A stretch of 64,000 nt of DNA from Candidatus Aalborgicola danicus (GCA_016703945.1 JADJBC010000060.1:124001-188000); one strand, 5' to 3'; shown: positions 44,725 to 53,110, numbered from the stretch's first letter. A program made the numbers and translations. The notes: generated from the letters alone by a model not told the origin.

Positions 44725-45374
44725 ATGCCACAGACGCCGCCACCCGAAACGCCTTTCGCCGCCATTCGCGAATCTTTGTTGCGCACCGTCGCCGAACAGG
44801 GACGCATCACCACGTTTCGCAAGGGCACCCTGATCATCCGGGAGGGCGAACGCGGCGACATGATGTTTGTCATTCTCACGGGTCGCGTCAAGGTGTTTTC
44901 CAGCAACCGGGACGGTAAGGAGGTGATCCTCGATGTGCACGGACCGGGTGAGCCGGTGGGTGAAATGGCACTCGACGAGGGTTTGCGCTCGGCGTCTGTG
45001 GTGACGCTGGAGACCACCACGTGTTCGGTGATCTCGCGCGACATGATGCGGCGCTACGTGGCAGAAAATCCTGACTTCGCGCGCTGCAACTGATCGCCAA
45101 GCTCATACAGCGCACCCGCATCGCGGTAGAGAACGTCAAGCGCATGGCGTTGCTCGCTGTCTATGGGCGCCTGACGGCATTGTTATCGGGCCTTACGCCC
45201 AACAACGCCGGCGTCGGTGTGTTGACCGAGCGCATGACACAACAGGAACTGGCCGACCGGGTGGGGGCGTCGCGCGACATGGTCAGCCGCATCCTGCATG
45301 ATCTGGCGGATGACGGCTACATCGCGATCCGTTCGCGCCGGATTGAGGTGCTGAAATTGCTTCCACGCAATTGA
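44725..45374 (+). pseudogene. Crp/Fnr-type regulator with a frameshift
   Basis: The first frame (to 45093; start probably ATG 44725, MPQTPPPE) carries a cNMP-binding domain: GRITTFRKGTLIIREGERGDMMFVILTGRVKVF, GPGEPVGEMALDEGLRSASVVTLE. The second frame continues with LQLIAKLIQRTRIAVENVKRMALL and the HTH MTQQELADRVGASRDMVSRILHDL, ending KLLPRN. The join lies in the GCGCGC run near 45080-45086, where two extra bases would explain the shift. Both halves are otherwise well preserved. The protein is the likely receptor for the cyclic nucleotide made by the upstream cyclase. Confidence 0.8.
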
Positions 45375-45586
45375 CGCCGGACACTGCGGCTCAGACAAGG
45401 TAGAACAGAGCCCCACCGCCGCGTCGCTTTTCGGCTTCCCATCGGATGGGTCTGAGCTGTAAGCGCAGCCCAAGCGGTGCTCCAAACCATGATTGGAGGA
45501 GCGCTAGGCTCATCGTTGACGTGCAACTGGTAGTACCCGATGTCGGTGCGGTTCCGGCGCGTTTTTGATGAACGGCGGGCATAGCG

Positions 45587-46078
45587 ATGGCAAGCATATC
45601 CATGAAAATCCTCAAGCACATGCAAGCCATGCCGTCTCACCGTGACCTATCAATTCACTCGCCAGCCCCGGCAGACGCTATCGCCATCGTCGACCCAGGG
45701 CTTCATGCCTACAACATCGCCCGGGCACCGCTTGGCGATGTTGTGGCTCTCCACTTGATCGCACATGACCCAGGCGGCACGGTGGTTGGCGGAGCCATTG
45801 GCCGAACGTGGGGTGAATGCTGTGAGTTGCAGCAGCTCTGGGTATCAGCAGAGTTGCGTTCAACCGGGATCGGTACCGAGCTGATGGATGCGTTTGAACA
45901 GAACGCTGGCAGCCGCGGTTGTCGTCTGGTGTACTTGGATACCTTCTCGTTTCAAGCGCCGAGTTTCTATCAGGCCCGTGGCTACGCGGAAGTGCTGCGC
46001 ACCGAGGGCTTCACGGGTGGCGTCATCAAGCTCACCATGCACAAGTGGCTGGACGGGATCGGAGCTGAGGTCTGCTAG
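45587..46078 (+). CDS. GNAT-family N-acetyltransferase
   Basis: 163 residues; nearby in-frame ATGs at 45602 and 45626 could also be used. The GNAT core is visible: VVGGAIGRTWGECCELQQLWVSAELRSTGIGTELMDAFEQNAGSRG, where RSTGIGTEL is the acetyl-CoA loop near residue 93, then LDTFSFQAPSFYQARGYAEV. The substrate is unknown. It stands alone between the TIR cassette and the respiratory island. Confidence 0.85.
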   Translation: MASISMKILKHMQAMPSHRDLSIHSPAPADAIAIVDPGLHAYNIARAPLGDVVALHLIAHDPGGTVVGGAIGRTWGECCELQQLWVSAELRSTGIGTELMDAFEQNAGSRGCRLVYLDTFSFQAPSFYQARGYAEVLRTEGFTGGVIKLTMHKWLDGIGAEVC

Positions 46079-46242
46079 TGAGTTGATCGATCGGGGCCTC
46101 CGCGGGCGGCAGCAAGCGCACGCAAACAGCAATGGCCAAAATGTGTTTCCCGCCCAGGCCAAAGTACGATCATTGCCCAAACCACCTTGAGTCCAGACAA
46201 AGGCAGGAGCAAATGAAATTTGGGTGGAGCGTATCAATAATG

Positions 46243-46331
46243 CTGACCCCAAGGCCGCACCAATGGGAGGTCGGGCTGGCGTTCGTAACGGACGATGCGG
46301 CCAGGGGCCGGTAGAGAAGCCTTGGGGTCAG
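46243..46331. repeat. Small element with 13-bp terminal inverted repeats
   Basis: CTGACCCCAAGGC (46243-46255) and GCCTTGGGGTCAG (46319-46331) are perfect inverted repeats 63 bp apart; inner GGCCGCAC / ATGCGGCC give a second partial pairing. The 89-bp unit has the form of a miniature inverted-repeat element or a long hairpin. No transposase is present and no target duplication is clear. Confidence 0.55.
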
Positions 46332-46610
46332 ACAGTGGCTTATGTCCGTGCCATTGAAGGTTCGCTGATCGAACTGTGTTCTCCCCTGGGCGGCTAATGC
46401 GCTATTGAAAGACTTGCCAGCCAACACCCCCGCAATAGCCGCTGAAGGGCAGCATACGCGACGAGCGACAAAGAGGACGGTCTTGCAGCACTGACAAGTT
46501 GGCAGGCGTTGTGTCAGTTTGACCTGACGTTCTGACATGCACAACATCCGCAGGTGCACGGGTGTTAGAAATTTTCTATGCAAATCAATGGGTTACGGCC
46601 TTTTTCTTGC

Positions 46611-46625
46611 TGGCATGCGCTTTGC
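46611..46625 (+). promoter_or_regulatory. Sigma-54 promoter upstream of the cytochrome gene
   Basis: TGGCAT-GCGCT-TTGC matches the -24/-12 consensus TGGCAC-N5-TTGC with one change and exact spacing. Transcription would begin about 46637, some 60 bp before the start codon. A sigma-54-dependent regulator is encoded at 60987-62426. Confidence 0.7.
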
Positions 46626-46698
46626 GTTGGGAAACTGCCACCAATTGGGCGAGGAACTTCGCCGTGCCTGATGCTGGTTCCTCAACATTAAACACAAA

Positions 46699-47007
46699 AT
46701 GAAACTCGTACACCTAATTACTGGCGCATCTTTTCTGGCCTGCGCCCCAGCGTTCGCCAGCAGCACATTGGCCACACAAAAGGCGTGCCTGGCCTGTCAC
46801 ACAGTTGACAAGAAATTGGTGGGCCCCTCTTACCAGGATGTAGCCAAGAAGTACGCCGGTCAGAAAGATGCGCTGGCCTACCTGACCAAGGCCATCAAGA
46901 CGGGCGGCAGTGGCAAATACGGTCCAGTGCCCATGCCACCACAACCAACATTGAGCGAAGCCGACGCCAAGACGCTGGCGGCCTGGGTGCTCGCAGGAGC
47001 CAGGTAA
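46699..47007 (+). CDS. Periplasmic class I monoheme cytochrome c
   Basis: 102 residues with a signal peptide ending at AFA. One heme motif, CLACHTVDKKLVGPSY, lies near residue 31, and the axial Met is in GPVPMPPQPTLSEAD near 76. This is the cytochrome c551/c552 pattern. It probably shuttles electrons to or from the multiheme and molybdoenzyme complex encoded downstream. Confidence 0.92.
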   Translation: MKLVHLITGASFLACAPAFASSTLATQKACLACHTVDKKLVGPSYQDVAKKYAGQKDALAYLTKAIKTGGSGKYGPVPMPPQPTLSEADAKTLAAWVLAGAR

Positions 47008-47092
47008 TCGTTTGCAGGATCGGCTTGGCGCTTTGGGGCTGGGTCTCGTTCCATGGCCGCAAGGCCGTGTTAACCCCCTATTCATGTATCGA

Positions 47093-47106
47093 TTGATATT
47101 GATCAA
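47093..47106. promoter_or_regulatory. Perfect FNR/Anr box upstream of the ferredoxin-NrfD operon
   Basis: TTGAT-ATTG-ATCAA is a perfect FNR consensus. It lies about 152 bp upstream of the TTG start of the ferredoxin gene. It implies activation under low oxygen by an Fnr-type regulator. Confidence 0.8.
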
Positions 47107-47257
47107 AACGATTTTTGCTTCAAGCTCTAACGTAGCCTGGGAATTCCCAATGTCATGGGGCTGAGAAGTCGGGTGTCGCTTGTTGAGTTATTGCTCGAGG
47201 ACCTAACCGCCCAGGAATTTTGCGCGCTGTAGGCATCTTTTTGTACTGGAGAACGAT

Positions 47258-48351
47258 TTGAAACCTAACGAAGACCCCGCTACCACCCCCTGTGGGGGGA
47301 AGTCATGCCAATGCGCGACGCCAGCGGCGTCAGCGAATCCAGTGCTGCAAGAGGCCAAACCGTCGCGCCGTGGCTTCCTGAAGGCCGGTGGCGCGGTGTT
47401 GAGCATGTCTTCGCTCATGGGCACTGCGGCGCTCATGGCCAAGTCTGACGATGTGAAGGCCACCGTTGAATGGGCTGAGCACTTTCAGGGCAACTATCGT
47501 CTGATGACCGCGGAAGAAAAGGCGGAAGCGCGCGCACGACTCGAAAAGCGCTACTCGGCCCAGTACCACAAGAAGGTCATCGTCGATGGCACCGAAGCCG
47601 CACCCGGCGTCCTCATGGGTTATGCACTGAACATCAAGAAGTGCATTGGATGCCGCCGTTGCGTGAAAGCCTGCGTGGAAGAAAACAACCAGTCGCGGGG
47701 CGAGAAACCCGGTGAACGTATCGAGTGGATACAAGTGCTGCGCATGGAGCGTGGCGAATTCTCCAAGGACAAGATGAACCAGGGCTACCCGGAAGGTCTT
47801 GGCATTCAGGTCGGCGGCAATGCCTACCCCCGCCGGTGCCGTGCTCGAGGGACAGTACCACTACGAGCCCGAAGCGGTTCCTGAAAAAGACGCGAACTAC
47901 ATGCCCATTGCCTGCATGCAGTGTGAAAAGCCACCCTGCGTCAAGGTGTGCCCGGTGCGCACCACCTACCGCGAGGCAGATGGCCCGGTGGTGATCGACT
48001 ACAACTGGTGCATTGGTTGCCGTATGTGCATGAGTGCCTGTCCTTACTGGTCACGCCGCATGAACGTCACCGCGCCAGTGTTGCCAAAGGAGGACATGAA
48101 CCCGGTGACGCATTACATGGGCAACCGGCCCCGCATGCGCGGCGTGGTCGAAAAATGCCACTGGTGCCTGCAACGTACCCGCCAGGGACGTTACCCGGCT
48201 TGTGTGGAAGTGTGTCCGGTTGGCGCCCGCAAGTTCGGCAATCTGCTCGACCCGGAAAGTGAAGTGAGCCTGGTCTTGGCCCGCAAGAACGTGTTTCCGC
48301 CTGAAAGCCGAGTTGAACACCTTCCCCAAATTCTTCTATTTCTACGATTGA
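47258..48351 (+). pseudogene. DsrO-like Tat-exported 4Fe-4S ferredoxin with two frameshifts
   Basis: The gene starts at TTG 47258, with GGAG upstream. A Tat motif SRRGFLKAGGAVLSMSS lies near residue 36. Four cluster motifs are present: CIGCRRCVKACVEENN in the first frame, then after a shift at about 47834 CMQCEKPPCVKVCPV, CIGCRMCMSACPY and CHWCLQRTRQGRYPACVEVCPVGA. A second shift in TTT at 48294-48296 precedes the true end, which reads RLKAELNTFPKFFYFYD then TGA 48349-48351. Without it the frame runs on into NrfD. It would carry electrons between NrfD and a periplasmic partner. Confidence 0.82.
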
Positions 48352-48353
48352 GG

Positions 48354-49595
48354 ATGCGAATCGTGGCCAATCTAATCCGCTTCGCGTCAGACTACACCCG
48401 CTACGTTGTCAAAGGCGGCTCCAAGTTCTACACATGGATGGGGGCACTGGCCTTTCTCAGCGCAATTGCACTCTACGGTTTCTACCTGCAAAACACCGAG
48501 GGTTTGATCGTCACCGGCCTGACCAGCCAGATTCACGATGGCCTGTACTTTGCCAACCTGGTGTTTCTGGTCGGCGTGGCAGCGGGTGCCGTCACCATCG
48601 TCTTCCCGGCCTACATCTACCACAACGAGGCGATGCACAAAGTCTCGGTGCTGGGCGAAATGCTGGCGATTTCGGCGGTCGTCATGGTCATGCTGTTTGT
48701 GTTTGCCCACATGGGCAGACCCGACCGGCTCTGGCACATGTTCCCGTTTGTCGGCATCTTCAACATGCCGGGCTCGATGCTGGCGTGGGACGTGCTGGTC
48801 TTGAACGGCTACCTGATGCTCAACTTTGCCTGCGGCTTCTATTACCTCTTTACCAGGTATTCGGGCACCGAAGTCAACAAGAAAATCTTCATGCCGCTGA
48901 TCTATATCTCCATCGTCTGGGCCCTGAGCATCCACACGGTAACGGCCTACCTGATTGCAACCTTGCCGGCACGACCCATGTGGCACCACAGCATGATGCC
49001 GATCCGCTTCATCGTGACGGCATTTGCAGCAGGACCGTGCCTGATCATTTTGATCTTCCGCATCATCCGCAGCAATACCAAGTTCTGGATTGAGGACGAA
49101 GCCATCAACCTGCTGTCGGTCATCGTCACATGGTGTCTGGGACTCGCGCTCTTTTTGTCGCTGTCGGAAATCGTGGTTGAACTGTATGCCCGCACCGAGC
49201 ACGCCAACGGCCTGTACTACCTGATGTTTGGCCTGCATGGTCTGACCAATCTGGTGCCCTGGTTCTGGGGGGCGCTGAGTGCAATGGTCGTGGCCTTTGC
49301 CATGTTTTTGACACCCGGCATCCGCACCAACCAAAAACTGCTGCCCATTGCGTGCGTGTTGGCATTTGGCGGCATCTGGGTTGAAAAGGGCATGGGGTTG
49401 ATCGTCCCCGGCTTCATCCCCAGCCCGATCGGTGAAGTGACCGAGTACTTCCCGACCCTGATTGAGGTCATGACGACCATCGGCCTATGGGCCATGGGCT
49501 TCTTCATGCTGACCATTTTGCTCAAAGGTGCCATCGGCATCCTGCTGGGTGACATCCAATTGCAGGGCAGTGCGGCGGCCCAGGCATCGCGGTGA
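48354..49595 (+). CDS. NrfD/DsrP-type quinone-interacting membrane subunit
   Basis: 413 residues from ATG 48354, which follows the true ferredoxin stop by two bases; the longer open frame from upstream is a frameshift artefact. About ten membrane helices are visible, with typical NrfD-family segments such as FANLVFLVGVAAGAVTIVFP, HMGRPDRLWHMFPF, and FNMPGSMLAWDVLVLNGYLM. It would oxidise quinol or reduce quinone and exchange electrons with the ferredoxin. No frameshift lies within it. Confidence 0.9.
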   Translation: MRIVANLIRFASDYTRYVVKGGSKFYTWMGALAFLSAIALYGFYLQNTEGLIVTGLTSQIHDGLYFANLVFLVGVAAGAVTIVFPAYIYHNEAMHKVSVLGEMLAISAVVMVMLFVFAHMGRPDRLWHMFPFVGIFNMPGSMLAWDVLVLNGYLMLNFACGFYYLFTRYSGTEVNKKIFMPLIYISIVWALSIHTVTAYLIATLPARPMWHHSMMPIRFIVTAFAAGPCLIILIFRIIRSNTKFWIEDEAINLLSVIVTWCLGLALFLSLSEIVVELYARTEHANGLYYLMFGLHGLTNLVPWFWGALSAMVVAFAMFLTPGIRTNQKLLPIACVLAFGGIWVEKGMGLIVPGFIPSPIGEVTEYFPTLIEVMTTIGLWAMGFFMLTILLKGAIGILLGDIQLQGSAAAQASR

Positions 49596-49603
49596 AAGAA
49601 AGC

Positions 49604-50437
49604 CATGAAAAAGACCGCATTAACCTCCCTGCTTCTGGTGCTTTTCTGCGCGATGATTCCCATCCGCTTTTGCCCAACAGCCCGCAGCCACTCCCGCAGC
49701 CACCTCAACGCCTGATCCTGCGCCGCCGGCAGAGGTCGTCTGTTTCGAAAGCCGCAAGGGTACGTCCGAAGTCAGCAAACGCGACCTCAAGCCCGGTTGG
49801 CCCAACGTCAAGTGCTCACCCAAGACTGGCGCAGTGCTGTGGTGGGGCGACCCATTTGACGGCACCATACCCATGGGGAATATGCCGCAGCTCGAAAACA
49901 TTCCAGCTGGTATGGCAGTTGTCAAACCACGCTCGGAAAAACTCGCCCTGATGCCAATGTGCGGCACGGCCTGCCACAACGGTGTTGGCCCTAAGTTCAA
50001 CCCACCTAAGCTACCGACAAGCAAAAGGCCGACACCTATTCCAACCATGTCCGCCATGGTTCCTGAGCTTCAAAACCTGCAACACGGACGCGATCGGATT
50101 TGGTGTCTGGATTGCCACCACACCACCCAACGCAACAAGCTGGTGGACAACTTTGGGGATCCGGTGAGCTTTGACCAACCCCAACTCCTCTGCGGCAAAT
50201 GCCACGGTGACAAGCTGCGTGACTGGCGTGACGGAATCCACGGCAAGCGCATCGGCGATTGGGCCAGCACCGGCAAGAAGCGCTGGTTCACCTGTACCGA
50301 ATGCCATAACCCACACAACGTGCAGGATGGTGCTCGCAACCGGGGCTTTGTCCAGCTTGCGCCAGAGGCGCCACCGCAACTTCCCCAAAGGAATGAAAGA
50401 CCGCAATTGGGAAAAATCCCACGGAGTGCGCCACTGA
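49604..50437 (+). pseudogene. Periplasmic tetraheme cytochrome c with two frameshifts
   Basis: The frame from ATG 49604 gives a signal peptide (KKTALTSLLLVLFCAMIPI); a shift near 49668 leads into AFAQQPAATPAATSTPDPA and the main domain, and a second in CCCC 50383-50386 leads to the end KGMKDRNWEKSHGVRH and TGA 50435. Heme motifs are CGTACH (a CX3CH), CLDCHH, CGKCHG and CTECHN. The protein has multiheme cytochrome spacing without a membrane anchor other than the leader. It likely receives electrons from the ferredoxin-NrfD pair. Confidence 0.78.
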
Positions 50438-50895
50438 TGGCGGATTTTGCGGATACCACTGACGCACGCGGTGACGCGGTGCCTTCACCCCGTCCAGAGA
50501 GGGGCGACCCTACCTGGGTGGCCCCCGCGCTGACAGCAACCGAGGTATCACGCATGGTTGGCAAGACCAGCGTCTTCTTTGGCCCGCCGCTTGCCATTCT
50601 TTCCCACGGTCAAAAGAACACCATGCTCATCAGCGGCAAGCTGAACCGTACAGCCGAACGCTATCTTGAAATTCTTAAACATCACGGCTTGGAACTCAGC
50701 GAGCCTGAGCGCCTATGCCTGGCCCACATCTGCCACATCGGCTTCATGTCGCCACTGGAGATCGAAGAGTTGCCCTTTGAGGTCGCCCTGACAAAGTATC
50801 AATGCGAAGGGTTGGACAAAAACGCGTTGGCGGCAAAGCTTGAAGGGGCCAGCTTCGCCGACCTCGTTGCGGTTGTTGAATCGCTGGGTTTCTGA
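50437..50895 (+). CDS. Hypothetical protein between cytochrome and hemerythrin genes
   Basis: 152 residues; the start ATG 50437 overlaps the true stop of the tetraheme gene (TGATG). I do not recognise the family. The N-terminal 40 residues are Asp/Pro-rich and probably disordered. The rest is helical (VSRMVGKTSVFFGPPLAIL, NRTAERYLEILKHHGLEL, LCLAHICHIGFMSPLEIEEL). No signal peptide is visible, so it is probably cytoplasmic. Operon position suggests a role in assembly or regulation of the complex. Confidence 0.65.
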   Translation: MADFADTTDARGDAVPSPRPERGDPTWVAPALTATEVSRMVGKTSVFFGPPLAILSHGQKNTMLISGKLNRTAERYLEILKHHGLELSEPERLCLAHICHIGFMSPLEIEELPFEVALTKYQCEGLDKNALAAKLEGASFADLVAVVESLGF

Positions 50896-50913
50896 GTAAC
50901 AAATCCCCATGCC

Positions 50914-51318
50914 ATGACAAAGCCAATCCCGAACGGGGTCCAATGGAATCCTGATTACAGCGTGGGCAATGAAACCCTCGACAGACAGCACCAGGCCATT
51001 TTGGCGCAATGCAACAGACTGGCCGATTGAATTGCGGACGCCGACCCGCAATGCGACCAGAACTTTGACGATGCCTTTGCTGCGCTCATGGTCCTGGTAC
51101 GCGAACACTTCTCTGCGGAGAAGGCCCATCTCTCTCTGTTCGACTACCCCGCGATGGACGAGCAGCAAAGCGAATACGACGAGTTTGACTACCTGGCCAA
51201 CGAAATCATCACGACAGAGAACTTTGAACGGGTAGAACTCCAGCGATTTCTGGTCCTGTGGTGGGTTGGGCACCTGACCGATTCAGCCAAAAAGTATCGC
51301 CGCTTCGTTGAGGGATAA
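50914..51318 (+). pseudogene. Bacteriohemerythrin with an in-frame TGA
   Basis: From ATG 50914 the frame reads VQWNPDYSVGNETLDRQHQAIL, the usual hemerythrin N-terminus with the HxxxE-type iron region. A TGA at 51028-51030 interrupts it at codon 39; the same frame then continues through VREHFSAEKAHLSLFDYP to KKYRRFVEG. Hemerythrin-like iron ligands (H in RQHQ, H and E in REHFSAEKAHL) are visible, though the last HxxxxD set is weak. The stop looks like a single base substitution rather than a homopolymer error, so the gene is probably dead. Confidence 0.75.
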
Positions 51319-51679
51319 CTCAACACCGATTGCCAACGCAGGCCTTGCTTTCGACGCCGCGGTACTCCCGCAGTTGTTGTCTGCGTTGGTGGAAGAAGAT
51401 CTGCGGCTCTGGGTCTAACCCGATGCTATCCAATATGCCGCCTGGTATGCCTACCTGACATCGGGAAAAGCAGCGCTACCGGTGCCGGCGCTGCCTAGGA
51501 AATTCCAGCCGCGCAAGTCCATGTCATCTTGACACGTACCGACAGTTTGTCATGCCAATCTGACAGATAAGCCCGGTAAATAGCTCCAAAACCCGCATTT
51601 TTCCCAGCTTTTGACTCGAATTTCGCTGGCACAGATTGTGCGGACAGCATGTGTCATGCACAACCAAAAAAAGCTGCAC
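51319..51679. other. Intergenic region with a possible decayed coding fragment
   Basis: From about 51330 to 51530 one frame reads coding-like sequence (VLPQLLSALVEEDLRLWV, stop TAA at 51416, then PDAIQYAAWYAYLTSGK). It may be a relic gene. A sigma-54-type promoter follows at 51627. Confidence 0.35.
51627..51641 (+). promoter_or_regulatory. Sigma-54 promoter upstream of the Met-rich lipoprotein / pentaheme / molybdoenzyme genes
   Basis: TGGCAC-AGATT-GTGC matches the -24 element exactly and the -12 element with one change, with correct 5-base spacing. Transcription would start near 51653. The downstream genes run on one strand through to the histidine kinase. Confidence 0.6.
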
Positions 51680-52006
51680 ATGCCAATGAAATCGAATGTC
51701 CTTGTCCTGGTCCTTTTGGTCCTGGGTTTTACAGGCTCTGCTTTGGGCTCGGGCTACATAGGCGGCTCTGCCCCGGGTCAGCGGCCCGCCAATGCACCAA
51801 CGATCAAGCAGCATCAAATTACCCCTGAGGCGCTAGGTAGACGCCTTCACGGAGTAGCAGACCCATTGCCAAACAACGTAGTGGATGCGGCGGTTGCTGG
51901 TTCGTGGTTTATGCCCCTCGCCCACCCCGGTATGACGGGCCCCTACGACCTTCGGGGGTGGCATCGCGCCGGGTCGCCTTCCGTTTCGCCTGCGCGCACG
52001 CAGTGA
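51680..52006 (+). CDS. Small secreted protein of unknown function
   Basis: About 108 residues from ATG 51680 (ATG 51656 or 51686 are alternatives). A signal peptide (MKSNVLVLVLLVLGFTGSALG) is followed by a short Gly/Pro-rich mature part, GSGYIGGSAPGQRPANAP. I do not recognise it. The C-terminal portion may be fortuitous reading of non-coding DNA. It follows a sigma-54-type promoter. Confidence 0.45.
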   Translation: MPMKSNVLVLVLLVLGFTGSALGSGYIGGSAPGQRPANAPTIKQHQITPEALGRRLHGVADPLPNNVVDAAVAGSWFMPLAHPGMTGPYDLRGWHRAGSPSVSPARTQ

Positions 52007-52153
52007 GCGCGTATTCAGGCTTATCCCCATTCGACTGGCAATGCGCCATTCACCCAAGTCTCGGTTGCCGCTCCCTAAGGAAGCCAGCCTTCGACAACGT
52101 AACGCAATGGAACCAGTTCCAGATGTTTTTTCTTTTTTTATGTGGAGTTTGAT

Positions 52154-53003
52154 ATGAAAGTAATGCGAATGAAGATCGGTATGTTGTCCTTGGCAGCTGC
52201 CTCCGTTTTGACCTTGGCTGGTTGCGCTCAGCCCGGTCCTTATAACCAAGCTATGTCGGGCATGAGTGGCATGTCCGGTATGGGCGGCATGAGTGGCATG
52301 TCCGGTATGGGTGGCATGTCCGGTATGGGCGGCATGGGTGGCATGTCCGGTATGGGCGGCATGAGTGGCATGTCCGGTATGGGTGGCATGGGTGGCATGG
52401 GTGGCATGGGTGGCATGGGTGGCATGTCCGGTATGGGTGGCATGAGCGGCATGTCCGGTATGGGTGGCATGGGCGGTATGGGTGGCATGTCCGGTATGGG
52501 TGGCATGTCCGGTATGGGCGGCATGAGTGGCATGTCCGGTATGGGTGGCATGGGCGGTATGGGTGGCATGGGTGGCATGAGCGGTATGTCTGGTGACTGG
52601 CGCTACGTGTGGGTCCCTAGCGGCATGAGTGGCATGTCCGGCATGGGTGGCATGTCCGGTATGGGCGGCATGGGTGGCATGTCCGGTATGGGTGGCATGA
52701 GTGGCATGTCCGGTATGGGTGGCATGGGTGGCATGTCCGGGATGGGTGGCAGGGGTGGTGGCATGTCCGGTATGGGTGGCATGGGTGGCATGTCCGGTAT
52801 GGGGTGGCATGTCCGGTATGGGTGGGATGAATGGCATGTCCGGTATGGGTGGCATGGGTGGCATGTCCGGTATGGGTGGCATGAGTGGCATGTCCGGTAT
52901 GGGTGGCATGAGTGGCATGTCCGGCATGGACAACTGTGTCGCGTGGACTCGCAATGCCCAAGGCGCTGTTCAATGCAGCAAACTCGCTACGCCAAAAAAA
53001 TAG
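52154..53003 (+). pseudogene. Met/Gly-rich repeat lipoprotein with a frameshift
   Basis: From ATG 52154 (TGGAG upstream) a lipoprotein signal ends LTLAGCAQPGPY. Residues about 35-250 consist of tandem GMSGM and GMGGM units, interrupted once by a non-repeat segment SGDWRYVWVPSG near residue 145. An extra G in GGGG 52801-52804 shifts the frame; the other frame continues the same repeats and ends cleanly with MDNCVAWTRNAQGAVQCSKLATPKK, so that is the true end. Methionines recur every three residues, a pattern able to bind Cu(I) or Ag(I) or to form an extended matrix. It sits in the respiratory island, directly before the pentaheme cytochrome. Confidence 0.8.
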
Positions 53004-53010
53004 GCCCATC

Positions 53011-53040
53011 AGTGTGACTGGACTTCCCCGGTCACACACT
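53011..53040 (+). terminator. Hairpin after the Met-rich lipoprotein gene
   Basis: AGTGTGAC and GTCACACACT form an imperfect stem starting 8 nt after the stop. There is no T-tract, so it may be an attenuator or mRNA-stability hairpin rather than a full terminator. Confidence 0.4.
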
Positions 53041-53110
53041 GATTCATGGGGTGCATGGAAATGACTCCATCACCCCCTTTTCAAAACAGTTAGGACAAGT
53101 AGGCTTGGTC

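Larger units (their letters stand above)
46079..46698. other. 620-bp intergenic region
   Basis: No convincing gene. It holds an inverted-repeat element (46243-46331) and a sigma-54-type promoter (46611-46625) for the downstream cytochrome gene. Confidence 0.55.

Noticed and set aside
45391..45630. Reverse-strand 79-codon open frame before the GNAT gene
   Set aside because: No recognisable family, no ribosome-binding site, and it overlaps the acetyltransferase start region.
48387..49334. Reverse-strand 315-codon open frame rich in His, Gln and Asp
   Set aside because: It is the antisense shadow of the NrfD gene.
47799..49595. Ferredoxin-NrfD fusion protein
   Set aside because: The fusion arises from a frameshift at about 48295. 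The original ferredoxin C-terminus and stop, followed two bases later by an NrfD start, are visible in another frame.
52250..52925. Tandem repeats considered as a CRISPR array
   Set aside because: Units are 9-21 bp, contiguous, without unique spacers, and in frame with a lipoprotein gene.
51833..52954. Long reverse-strand open frame of His-Ala-Thr repeats
   Set aside because: It is the antisense reading of the Met/Gly repeat DNA; a short repeat without stops stays open in several frames. It has no ribosome-binding site or signal peptide.
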